Assembly (NCBI RefSeq): GCF_001039355.2
Contig: NW_019776079.1
Span: 200,943 to 264,942 of the forward strand
Direction of reading: 5' to 3'
From: Lingula anatina
Taxonomy: Eukaryota; Brachiopoda; Lingulata; Lingulida; Lingulidae
Length of the DNA stretch: 64,000 bases
Below the pieces are notes generated by a model. It made no database searches and was not told the origin of the DNA. It saw nothing but the letters and a program-made list of their open reading frames with translations. Positions 24,901 through 37,000 of this stretch are shown piece by piece (position 1 is the first letter of the stretch; the number at the start of each line of letters is the position of its first letter). The translations under genes were made by a program, and so were the position numbers.

Positions 24901-27900
24901 GAAGGGGTGAATGTCCTATCTTTGCTGTCGATGAGGTACGTTTTTAGTTCTTTCATTGAAAAGTCATCAGGTACTTCTGCTAAATTTCTATTCCAACTGC
25001 TCCCGTGAATGTGTTTTCGAAAAAAATCAGGTGTTAACATGTTACGAAACTTTGAAAATTCAGATTGAAATGAGCACTCCTCGTTATGGCGTCCGCCGTG
25101 TACACTCCACACTTTCCCCCTGAAACTTCAAATCCCGCAAAATCTCGCGTTCCCACGGATAATTTAGCGGAAGTCACGTGACCGTGGAAAAGAATCTATT
25201 TGGAAATTAAAGGGTAATATCATGCCTTATGCGTGGAAATTTAGAAATTGGTTTGAATTTCTACTGAATGATACCTTGTCAGTGTTGGATTTAGAGGGGG
25301 TCAGGGGGGTTCTGACACCCCCCTTTCAATTTCTGCAAAAAAAAAAAAACCTTCCCTCTTGAAATAAGACTTTTCACTAGTTGAATCATAGTTCTAAACT
25401 ATACCAAATGGCACCATTCACCATCTAAAATACCAAAAGTTTTCAGGGCCCTTTAGCGGGCGGGGGAGGGGGGTACCGTAGTCAATTCAGTTTATGTTCA
25501 CCTTGCAGGCTGTCTCATTTCTTCTTCAATAATTTATTCATAACTTTTATACCTACTGTAATAGTATTTCGTGATATCATTTGATAATAATTTTTGCTTT
25601 TCTGTATAGGAACAAGTATGACCAAATATATATATTCTTGTCAAATAAATTGATTTCTGTGCTAACAATATAGAAGAAAGAATTCAGCACGTAGGGTCCC
25701 TTTGAATATCGCTTTTAAGCTTAAAAAAGCGGTCGGGAACGGTCTTGCACGATAATGGCCAATAGACAGTCCTGCAGGGCCCGTATCTTGAAAGCATCGC
25801 TTATTGAGAATAGCAATATCACATAGAGGCTACAATATATTATATGGGGCGAGTATGGGCGAGTTACTGGATCGAGATGCTTGCGCTCGGTCACAATGCG
25901 TGATAATTTCGAGTTACGGTTTTACAAAAAATGTTGCCGCTCGACTCATTGCAAATCGAAGTCACCTTTCCATGGGTCCCAATTTGTTTTCTTTCGTTTG
26001 GGTCTGTCGTAATCTTTCTTATTTTTATTTCTTTCCTCAATTGTTTTTCCTTTGTGAACTTCCCCATCGGACTTGATAGATTTTTTTTCATTTTTGTCAG
26101 CCACAGATGAAAGCAAGTGGGAAAAGAACTACATCTGACGCACGGCGTAAACTCGTACGTTCACTCATAATTTTGGGATTCAATTTTTTTGTAAAATTCT
26201 CCTTTAATTTGCCTCCGTTGCCTGTATTACTGTTGATTATAAGCACTTCATGTACCTATAAGTCTATTTAAACAATATCATAACTTTTTATACTTTCACA
26301 TTTTTATTACTCTCAACCTACAAATTGCTACTCGCGGTATCTCCTCTACACAAAACAATGACGTAACGTTATCTGCGCACTGAAGCTCACTGAAGCTGGT
26401 TAAGAACAATGTGCCTCGTTTCAAATTGTCTTTCAACTTCATATCACACAGACGGAACTTCGAAAACGAGGCCACTGAGAGGGAGACTGTTGGTTACATT
26501 TCGATACGAGCGTTCGATTGCAAGCTATGGTTAGTTAGTTCTTTGCTTCTATGAAAGTGGGTGAAAACAGTGAGTTTATTTGATATTTTGCTGATATCGC
26601 TTGTGAACATAGACAAAATAAAAGGTGAAAATAGGCTGTAAAAATAGCCAGCCCATCGGGCGGGTAATTTGCAAATCTTACCCGCCCGGCCTGAAAATTA
26701 CCAGCCTCGGGCTGGCGGGCTGGCGGCCATTTCATACACTGCTATACATACAGGTTATATAATGCTTTGTGTTTTTTACCTTTGGTTTTTTATAAAATCC
26801 AGAGACATACCACTTGACCACACTTTTCATCCTGGAATATGGATCTTCCTGCAGAACAGCACTAAGAACAAAACAACTCCCTGTCAGGTTTATCAGAAAG
26901 AAAAAATAACAACATGTACATCCTTATTATTATTTTATCAACATCAGCTAAAAAATGTTTCATACAAGAAGCATATATATGCAATTTTTCAATCTAAGTT
27001 AGAAATGATCTCCCAGTATTTTGTACATGGCAAGCTCCCCTTCTAGACCCTACCTANNNNNNNNNNNNNNNNNNNNNNNNNNNNNNNNNNNNNNNNNNNN
27101 NNNNNNNNNNNNNNNNNNNNNNNNNNNNNNNNNNNNNNNNNNNNNNNNNNNNNNNNNNNNNNNNNNNNNNNNNNNNNNNNNNNNNNNNNNNNNNNNNNNN
27201 NNNNNNNNNNNNNNNNNNNNNNNNNNNNNNNNNNNNNNNNNNNNNNNNNNNNNNNNNNNNNNNNNNNNNNNNNNNNNNNNNNNNNNNNNNNNNNNNNNNN
27301 NNNNNNNNNNNNNNNNNNNNNNNNNNNNNNNNNNNNNNNNNNNNNNNNNNNNNNNNNNNNNNNNNNNNNNNNNNNNNNNNNNNNNNNNNNNNNNNNNNNN
27401 NNNNNNNNNNNNNNNNNNNNNNNNNNNNNNNNNNNNNNNNNNNNNNNNNNNNNNNNNNNNNNNNNNNNNNNNAAATATAATAGCTTTTGGTCAAACACTG
27501 AAGGAACCAGCCCTTTGAGGACAGTGGCCAGGTCATCTAAGAAAAGGTAACAACTGCTGGAAGATGTAAAATTATCTGCTTGGTTAATTATCAGGATCAT
27601 TTCACAAAAATAAAATCTTCACACCATCACTTTGATTTTTTGCATGCTGTGATTGTTTTGTTACCTGTTCAGCAATATAAAATGTCCTACTGTCAGTTTT
27701 AGGATGTTTCCAGCAGCATCTGAAGGTCTCCCCTAAGATGGGATTATATGGCTTCTTAGCACCCTGAAAAAACAAATGCATGCCTATTGCTCCAAAAATC
27801 TAGAAAAACCTTTCCCACTTGTAATTACCTTTCACATTCCAAAATTATTTACCTTTTATTCAAAGTTAGAAAAATATATATACTGGATAATAATGCACAA

Positions 27901-30900
27901 TGAAATTGAACACCATGTCATTTGCTGTTGTAAAGACATCCAACACTTATGTGATTTAGGGGACTATACATACAGGTTATATAATGCTTTGTGTTTTTTA
28001 CCTTTGGTTTTTTATAAAATCCAGAGACATACCACTTGACCACACTTTTCATCCTGGAATATGGATCTTCCTGCAGAACAGCACTAAGAACAAAACAACT
28101 CCCTGTCAGGTTTATCAGAAAGAAAAAATAACAACATGTACATCCTTATTATTATTTTATCAACATCAGCTAAAAAATGTTTCATACAAGAAGCATATAT
28201 ATGCAATTTTTCAATCTAAGTTAGAAATGTTCTCCCAGTATTTTGTACATGGCAAGCTCCCCTTCTAGACCCTACCTACCCAGACAGGATATCAGCATGA
28301 TAGTAGAAGTCAGCATATCTCTCCAGCAGTGATCTGGGTTCCAGGATAAATGTAGGCAGCACCACTTTAGACAGGTCCATTCCTGGACGAACCTAGGGTA
28401 ATGAACAGCCACTGTGACACTGGGTTCTGACAGTGAGTTTGATTTAGTTTTAGTGCAATTTTACATTTAATAAAGTTTTAATAACCTTGGATTGATGTCA
28501 CCCAGAAGTTATGTATGCATCCTTTGTTTAATTTCAAATAACTGAAAAACATCAAATTACACTTTCTAGCATGTTCCTCAGCATTAATAACATTCTCTTT
28601 CATACCTGTTTCACCAAAGCCCAAATTATGCTCTTATTTTCATCAGCAACCTCTGAGGTCTGAACCCCATCTCCTTGCTGGTACTGCAATGTAACAAATC
28701 AATACAGACATGTCAGTGAATGCAAATGGTAATCCAATGGAAGTTAAACCACGGCTAACGCGTAGAACAAAAGACTTGGCTGTGCTGTATTCGACATACA
28801 AGCACGTCATGTACGAGTGCATTCCACGGTCTGTTGCATTACTAGTGTAGTAGCCAATCAGAGGCCTTGGTTTAAGCCAGATACAACACTCGTCGCCGAG
28901 CTGTACGTGAAATATTACGAGTGTATTGGCGAGCCGCAGGCGAGACAATACACTCGTAATATTTCACGTACAGCTCGGCGACGCGTATTGTATCTGTCAC
29001 TTATTAACAGTAGTCTTCACTACAGAAAGGACCATGTGTCACTTGTTTCCCACTAAGATAAAGATTGAAATACAAGTCAATCAAAAAGACATATTTTCCA
29101 TACAGTCACCACATTCCACCTGTGTTAGAGCAAATGAAATTGAAACAAAGACGGTTGATGATATTCTTACAGCCACATTTTGCTCATCCTCTATATTCTC
29201 TACATATGGTGTCTCCATTGGCTGGAGGTCATCATTGATGGTGTCCACCTCATCTTCATCCGACTCTGAGCAGCTGCTGTCCTCACTCTTCTCAAACTCA
29301 CTCTTGTCACGGTCCTCTTTGTCTGTCTTATCTTCATGGTCTTCTAGATCTAAAATTATTTGTAATCCAATTTTCTAAAAATATATGCAATGATTGACAA
29401 TCCACGAAATCCAAGTAAATTTGAAACAAAGTCTGTTTCAAAAGTATAGCTGACTAAAATGATAAGTAAAATAATCATGTAACAGATGCATTACTTAAAA
29501 CAAATCTGAAGAAAATGAGGGATCGTTACCTTTGAAATAGCTTGGGAAAATGGCAAAACACTTATATGGGTCATACAACCCAATCACTGATCTGTAAGCA
29601 TCTGATCATATCGATTTTTATTTCTTATCTTGTAAGATGGGAAAGATAGATATCTATATAAAATATAATATATTTACTGTATTAATCACAATCATATGCC
29701 AAGTGATATCATTTAAACCGTGGACTGTTCACAAGGGCCTTACCGAATTCAAGAAAGTGCTTTTCACAGTCACTTTCATTCATATTTTCCCCAATATTGA
29801 AGTTTTGTGAGGCAGCTGTGAGAAAGGATTCTTGACTAATATTGGAAGCTAAGGAGGCGTTGGCACTTTCCTTGTCCTTTGTCATGGAGCGAATTAGCAA
29901 GCTTGAACATCTCAGTGCTAGTTCAAGGGCATCCATCCAACATTTTCCTGAGATGAATAAAAAAGTTTCAATGGGAAATTATATATGAAAAAAGAAGCTT
30001 CATTAACTCAGAATGTATGTTCAATACCTTAATTATTCAAAAAATATCTACAATACAAACATTAATGTTCAGTCCTGTGTTAATAATTAACAGCCTAAAA
30101 CAGGTAAATGAGAACTGAGATAGCTTGTTCCAGTAAAATTATTGTTATCAACTCCCAGAAAAAAACAAATATTTTTCAATTATAGAATCCCACGTACCTG
30201 CTGACTCTGACAGAGCTCGGAATATGAGATAGGAATAAGGCAGTGGCTGAGTTATTGCTCCTATTGTTTCTCCTTTGGGGCCCTGGAATTAAAATGGCAC
30301 AAAGATTACTTTTAAAATGCATATTAAGTTAAAAAAATGATCAAGGATAATGATCTAAAACCAAAACAATTTTGAAACTGTTTGTAAATTGGTGGAAATC
30401 TGTGAAGAACCTACTTCTTATTTTATCTTGGAACATGACATATTGGATTCATATTTATAAATGCCATATGGACAGTAAGCAGACACCTACCCTTGGAGCC
30501 CATATAGACTGGTCTAGGGGATGAAACAGCTTAAAACAGAACCCATCTTTCTTGGATGGTCTTTCTATAAGTTCTGTAGTGTTCAGCAGAATAGTCCCAA
30601 CCCAGTGTTTACTCTGCAATTTGAAGAAGATTTTACTGTCTTGTTGCTGAAACTGCACACCAAACACACACACACAATGGCACTCATCCAGGATAGACTA
30701 ATTTGAGTCTGTTGGTACTGCCTTAAGGTGTGTATCATTATGTGCTTCGTAGTATCAGATGTGGCACCCTCGGGGGGCAGGGGTAACTTTTCTGCATGAA
30801 ACTATGCATCAGGAACAGGCCTACCCAACTACCAGACATGGCATGGAAGGATCCAGAATTCATCGTAGATCGGATCACACTATCCGTTTTCAAGGTGTGT

Positions 30901-32349
30901 ATCAGTATGCTCGGAAGTATCAGACACAGCACCCTCTTGCCTGGTACGCAATATCATTGTGATGATGCGAGGGTGCCACATCTGATACTACGAAGCACAT
31001 AATGATACACACCTTGAAAACCAGTAGCGTGATCCGATCTACAGTGAATTCTATATCCTTCCGTGCCGCGTGTGGTAGTTGGGTAGGCTTGAGGAAGGCT
31101 GTCTTACAAAGCAATGCAAAAGAGATGGCAAAAAATGGTGACTATGAACATTTTTGCTCATGGAGAATATGGTAACTTTATTCTGTTGTGTAACCAACTG
31201 TAATATTGTAGAATTGAAGAGAAAACAACTAAAAAAATATCTGTACATGTTGTCAGATTTTATACGTTGCAACATAGTATGCCATTATTTCTAATCCCAC
31301 TTTCCTCCAAATATGCTATGTATGCTGCAACACTGTGGGCACTGGACTAATCCAGTGATTAGTATGCCAATTCAATTTTCACTGCACAGCACATGACTAC
31401 ATCAAAATGTGCCAATAATAGTAATAACTATTCTAACATGCATTTTCAAATAGATCACTTCATGAACATATATCTGTACATGTTGTCAGATTTTATACGT
31501 TGCAACATAGTATGCCATTATTTCTAATCCCACTTTCCTCCAAATATGCTATGTATGCTGCAACACTGTGGGCACTGGACTAATCCAGTGATTAGTATGC
31601 CAATTCAATTTTCACTGCACAGCACATGACTACATCAAAATGTGCCAATAATAGTAATAACTATTCTAACATGCATTTTCAAATAGATCACTTCATGAAC
31701 ATATAAATTTAAATTGCTCAAAAAAAAATTTGATTTTCTTTAAGTAATTTCCAAAGTGGTTTATAAAAATCAGAATCATGAGTCATGTAGAATGTAACAT
31801 ACCTTTTGTTTTGGGCTTTTGTACAGAATCAATAGTCCTGGTTTCAAAACACACCACAGTTTGGTCCAACCTTTCAGAGTCCCACGTATCTTCAACCAGT
31901 CTGCCATCACAATAACTGTGGGGTCTTTGAGAGTGTGCAGCAATTCTTTAGTAGCTCGCTTCTTTTCCTTCCTGTAATTTTTCTTCTGGACCTGTAATAA
32001 CAATTAAAAAGATTCTCCATACAAAACATTGTTTAATCATGCACTGTTTAGCCTTTTTAAAAAACTTTTTTAGATATATGTGGTATGTGCATATATTCTT
32101 GGGGTCCATTTCACTGATAAGCCAAATTCAAACATTATGGGACACAGTTCCACAAACAAAGATCATAACATATATCATATTGAATGAGAGAATCAATTGC
32201 TCTTTCTTCCTAATTGTTCTTCTACCACAAGCATGAAACTGAACCATTTCTTCATTGTCTCTACAAGGTCAAATCACACTTTGTTTGCTCTCAATTGTTT
32301 TGCCCTTACTGCTTCTGAACTGTTTTACTGACTTCTGTAGAGCTTATTA

Positions 32350-32418
<69 letters not shown>

Positions 32419-34013
32419 TAACAGCAAAGTATTTTAAATTGCAAGCCAGTCTGATGGCATCTGAATCACATTTTTAGTAAATTAAATTTATTTTATTCAT
32501 TGTTCCAATTGGCAGAGGTACTCATTTTCAAAAATTCAGTTTTTATTTTCATCAGAATTTCGGAGCAACTTTTTTCTTTTGAGCTGTTTGTCAGGTGCAA
32601 GCGGATTCCTCTACCTTATAAACAGGGTAGTGGATAAGTACATGAACATGCATGAGGAGGCCAAAATAGGGAAGGGTACACAAACACTTCACCAGGCCAA
32701 TCATAAAAGCAAGTTTTTCAAGCAGTGTCAATACATGGGCCTCCTGTGGCCCACTGGTGGTAAATTGGACCAGGTGTACTGTGTAGGGAAAACTTCCAAT
32801 ACTGTTTTATTGATCAGATCTGCTGGTAAGACATTTCTGAAAACAAATACATATACCAAAACATGCACAATTCCAATCTCCCACCTTGTGCTTTTTAAGA
32901 TTTTATAGGATACTATTAGTATCTCTTCTAAAAGAAAAGTTCTGCTACACTACTGAAAAAAATCTCAGTTGATGCTGGTTTGGAATTAGGGATAAATTAT
33001 AACATATACTGTAAGAAATACACACACTGGACAATAGAAGTGTCACCCCCTGAATCAAAGTAATCAAAATTATTAACCTGAAGAGGTGAAATATAAGCAA
33101 TGTCAGAATATCGATACAGTTGAATTGTTCAGTAAGAACCGTTTCTTTTGTGAAATTTGATGTTAATAAAATGATACCAAGAGCACATCATTCCACAGTC
33201 ATTTATCTCCTCCAAAGCATTGGTTCAGTAAGGGTGACACTTCTGTTGTCCAGTGTGTGTAGGATTGAGACTATGATGAGACTAGTGGAATTTTAGCACT
33301 TGTTTGGATCAGTCTAATAGTATTTTTTCTGAAGAATTAAGGGACAAAGTGCAAGATTTTAAACACACATTTTAACTTAACAGTAAATAAAACATTTCAT
33401 ACTGAATTTATCCAAATACATTTAATTCTTTTTTTAAGCATTTTTGTACACAAATGTCATTGATGTTGACAAAAGTAATCTTCCACATCCTGATGAATCT
33501 CGTCACCTGTTAGCAATCTTGACACATTTTTAAAATCCAGTTCAACCTGGAAGTCTGTGCTTAAAGTGATGGCAGAATACAAAAATTACTTAAATTTTTC
33601 TCCGAATGTTACCAAGTGACCAGTGTCCGGAAAGGATGATCAGAGAAAAATAGAGTTTCCAAGAAAATTAGTAAATATGAGTTTTTAGGAAAAAACTTGC
33701 ATTTGTTTTAATGAGTGGCTGAAAATATACGTTTGATGTAAGACCTACCCTAGAATATCATTCTGCTGCCGAAATGTGGCATCCTGGACTGACCAAGTGC
33801 CCAGCCAAAAAAATCAATCAGTCCAAGAAAGATTTTTAAAGATATCATATCATATCCAGACTTCTGGTACACAAAGGCTTTACAAAAGACAAACTCCGTT
33901 TTATGGCAAAGTAAGCCAATGATTTATGTCTAGATGTTTACAAGTATGTGCATAGAAGGACATGAACATAAAAAAGACCTACAAAGATTTTTATACCAAG
34001 GGCTCTCAAAAAA

Positions 34014-34044
<31 letters not shown>

Positions 34045-37000
34045 TAAAACTTCATTACTTTAAACTAATTAAGTTATTAAAGTTGATAGATTTAATATTT
34101 TAATAAATTAATTCTACTTTTATGTTATTGAACATTTTAAAAAACTTACTGATTTAAATTGATTTAATATTTCAATTAGGCCACACTTTTTTAATTTTAT
34201 GGATGACATCCTGCGCGCGCACCGATTTTCGCCCGTTCTCCGNACGGCGACGACAGCGACGACGGCGACGACAGACGCAGATGATGGCTATATGTACAGA
34301 CACATCTGTGTCTGTACATAATTAAAAAGATTCTCCATACAAAACATTGTTTAATCATGCACTGTTTAGCCTTTTTAAAAAACTTTTTAGATATATGTGG
34401 TATGTGCATATATTCTTGGGGTCCATTTCACTGATAAGCCAAATTCAAACATTATGGGACACAGTTCCACAAACAAAGATCATAACATATATCATATTAA
34501 ATGAGAGAATCAATTGCTCTTTCTTCCTAATTGTTCTTCTACCACAAGCATGAAACTGAAACCATTTCTTCATTGTCTCTACAAGGTCAAATCACACTTT
34601 GTTTGCTCTCAATTGTTTTGCCCTTACTGCTTCTGAACTGTTTTACTGACTTCTGTAGAGCTTATTACTAATATATATATATATATATACTAGCAGCAAA
34701 GTATTTTAAATTGCAAGCCAGTTTGATGGCATCTGAATCACATTTTAGTAAATTAAATTTATTTTATTCATTGTTCCAATTGGCAGAGGTACTAATTTTC
34801 AAAAATTCAGTTTTTATTTTCATCAGAATTTCGGAGCAACTTTTTTCTTTTGAGCTGTTTGTCAGGTTTGTCAGGTGCAAGCGGATTCCTCTACCTTATA
34901 AACAGGGTAGTGGATAAGTACATGAACATGCATGAGGAGGCCAAAATAGGGAAGGGTACACAAACACTTCACCAGGCCAATCATAAAAGCAAGTTTTTCA
35001 AGCAGTGTCAATACATGGGCCTCCTGTGGCCCACTGGTGGTAAACGGGACCAGGTGTAGGGAAAACTTCCAATACTGTTTTATTGATCAGATCTGCTGGT
35101 AAGACATTTCTGAAAACAAATACATATACCAAAACATGCACAATTCCAATCTCCCACCTTGTGCTTTTTAAGATTTTATAGGATACTAACAGTATCTCTT
35201 CTAAAAGAAAAGTTCTGCTACACTACTGAAAAAAATCTCAGTTGATGCTGGTTTGGAATTAGGGATAAATTATAACATATACTGTTAGAAATACACACAC
35301 TGGACAATAGAAGTGTCACCCCCTGAATCAGAGTAATCAAAATTATTAACCTGAAGAGGTGAAATATAAGCAATGTCAGAATATCGATACAGTTGAATTG
35401 TTCAGTCAGAACCGTTTCTTTTGTGAAATTTGATGTTAATAAAATGATGCCAAGAGCATATCATTCCACAGTTATTTATCTCCTCCAAAGCATTGGTTCA
35501 GTAGAGGTGACACTTCTGTTGTCCAGTGTGTGTAGGATTGAGACTATGATGAGACTAGTGGAATTTTAGCACTTGTTTGGATCAGTCTAATAGTATTTTT
35601 TCTGAAGAATTAAGGGACAAAGTGCAAGATTTTAAACACACATTTTAACTTAACAGTAAATAAAACACTTCATACTGAATTTATCCAAAAACATTTAATT
35701 ATTTTTATGCATTTTTGTACACTAATGTCATTGATGTTGACAAAAGTAATCTTCCACACCCTGATGAATCTCGTCACCTGTTAGCAATCTTGACACATTT
35801 TTTAAATCCAGTTCAACCTGGGAGTCTGTGCTGAAACTGCTGGCAGAATACGAAAATTACTTAAATTTTTCTCCGAATGTTACCAAGTGACCAGTGTCAG
35901 GAAAGGATGGTCAGAGAAAAATAGAGTTTCCAAGAAAATTAGTAAATATGAGTTTTTAGGAAAAAACTTGCATTTGTTTTAATGAGTGGCTGAAAATATA
36001 CGTTTGTTGTAAGACCTACCCTAGAATATCATTCTGCTGCCGAAATGTAGCATCCTGGACTGACCAAGTGCCCAGCCAAAAAAATCAATCAGTCCAAGAA
36101 AGATTTTTAAAGATATCATATCCAGACTTCTGGTACACTAAGGCTTTACAAAAGACAAACTCCGTTTTATGGCAAAGCAAGCCAATGATTTATGTCTAGA
36201 TGTTTACAAGTATGTGCATAGAAGGACATGAACATAAAAAAGACCTGCAAAGATTTTTATACCATGGGCTCTCAAAAAAAATAAATAAATAAATAAATAA
36301 ATAAATAAAACTTCATTACTTCAAACTAATTAAGTTATTAAAGTCGATAGATTTAATATTTTAATAAATTAATTCTACTTTTATGTTATTGAACATTTTA
36401 AAAAACTTACTGATTTAAATTGATTTAATATTTTAATTGGTGATTTTTTTTTGTTGTTGTTGTTTTTAATGTTATAATGTGTTTTGGTTACTTTGTTTAT
36501 TCCTTTAGTGCATATACAATCTAACTTTTAGTTGCAAGAATAAATATTATTATCAAACACTGGGCACCTTCCCTTTTTAAATGTTAACTATGGACCGTTA
36601 ACTATAGAAGTATCTCAAATATGCCTGGTCACCTACCTTAAGAGATTCCCTTGATTTGGGAAATTTCCCAACTGCTGGGTGAAAGCTCTGCAGCTTGCCT
36701 TCAGACTGCAATACAATAAGAGTTCTTCAAAATGTGAATAGGAAACCTATTAAAGAATCCCCCTTTTTCTAACAAGGGTAGCCTTAAACTCTAGTAGGCC
36801 TTGTTGAATATTTGCTAAAAACAACTCGATGTAAGCTTTTCAAGTTGGACTGTTCTAACATAGGCAAATGATGTTTTTTTAAGTTGCTGTGATTTTTAGT
36901 CTGAAATATTCTAAGAGAGAAATTTGACAGCATTTTTAACATCTTTCTGTGAATAACTTCACCTACTAATGCATTCATTCAACACAGCATCTAAACATTC

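Larger units (their letters stand above)
24157..26741. mobile_element. 2585-bp DNA transposon with 13-bp inverted ends, polymorphic
   Basis: Left end CAGTGTATGAAAT, right end its exact complement ATTTCATACACTG. A 7-bp duplication CTATACA flanks it (24150-24156 and 26742-26748). The empty site is present in the other copy at 27964-27970. Both subterminal regions hold GGGCRGGTAA/TTACCYGCCC hairpins (24196-24245 and 26658-26687). No intact transposase is seen. The longest internal frame (24855-25112, minus) has no recognised domain. CAG-starting ends resemble hAT or P-type elements, but the 7-bp duplication is atypical for hAT, so the superfamily is open. It sits in the intron between exons 15 and 16. 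Confidence 0.9.
23657..27056. repeat. Left copy of a duplicated segment around the assembly gap
   Basis: Apart from the 2585-bp insertion at 24157-26741, this segment matches 27473-28284 at roughly 99 percent: a handful of substitutions and a small AT-run difference. It carries second copies of OSBPL8 exon 16 (23850-23948) and exon 15 (26780-26861). The left edge coincides with where sequence resumes after the gap and the right edge with where the gap begins. That indicates two haplotypes laid end to end. Confidence 0.85.
27473..28284. repeat. Right copy of the duplicated segment (lacks the transposon)
   Basis: Matches 23657-24156 plus 26742-27056 joined directly and carries exons 16 and 15. 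It runs into unique sequence with exon 14, so it is the copy continuous with the 5' part of the gene. Confidence 0.85.

Noticed and set aside
24855-25112. Possible transposase ORF on the minus strand
   Set aside because: 85 codons without a catalytic motif. Kept only as an observation inside the transposon.
26669-27046. 125-codon plus-strand frame
   Set aside because: It runs antisense over OSBPL8 exon 15 and the transposon end, so it is a shadow.
27021-27600. Open frames of 160-185 codons on both strands
   Set aside because: They run through the N gap and consist mostly of unknown residues.
28606-29052. Frames at 28643-28948 and 28817-29056
   Set aside because: They follow the CG-rich hairpin arms and overlap exon 13 antisense or in the wrong frame.
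32579-32908. 109-codon plus-strand frame, repeated at 34850-35059
   Set aside because: Broken by indels in the second copy of the same intron segment, with no recognisable domain, so not under selection.
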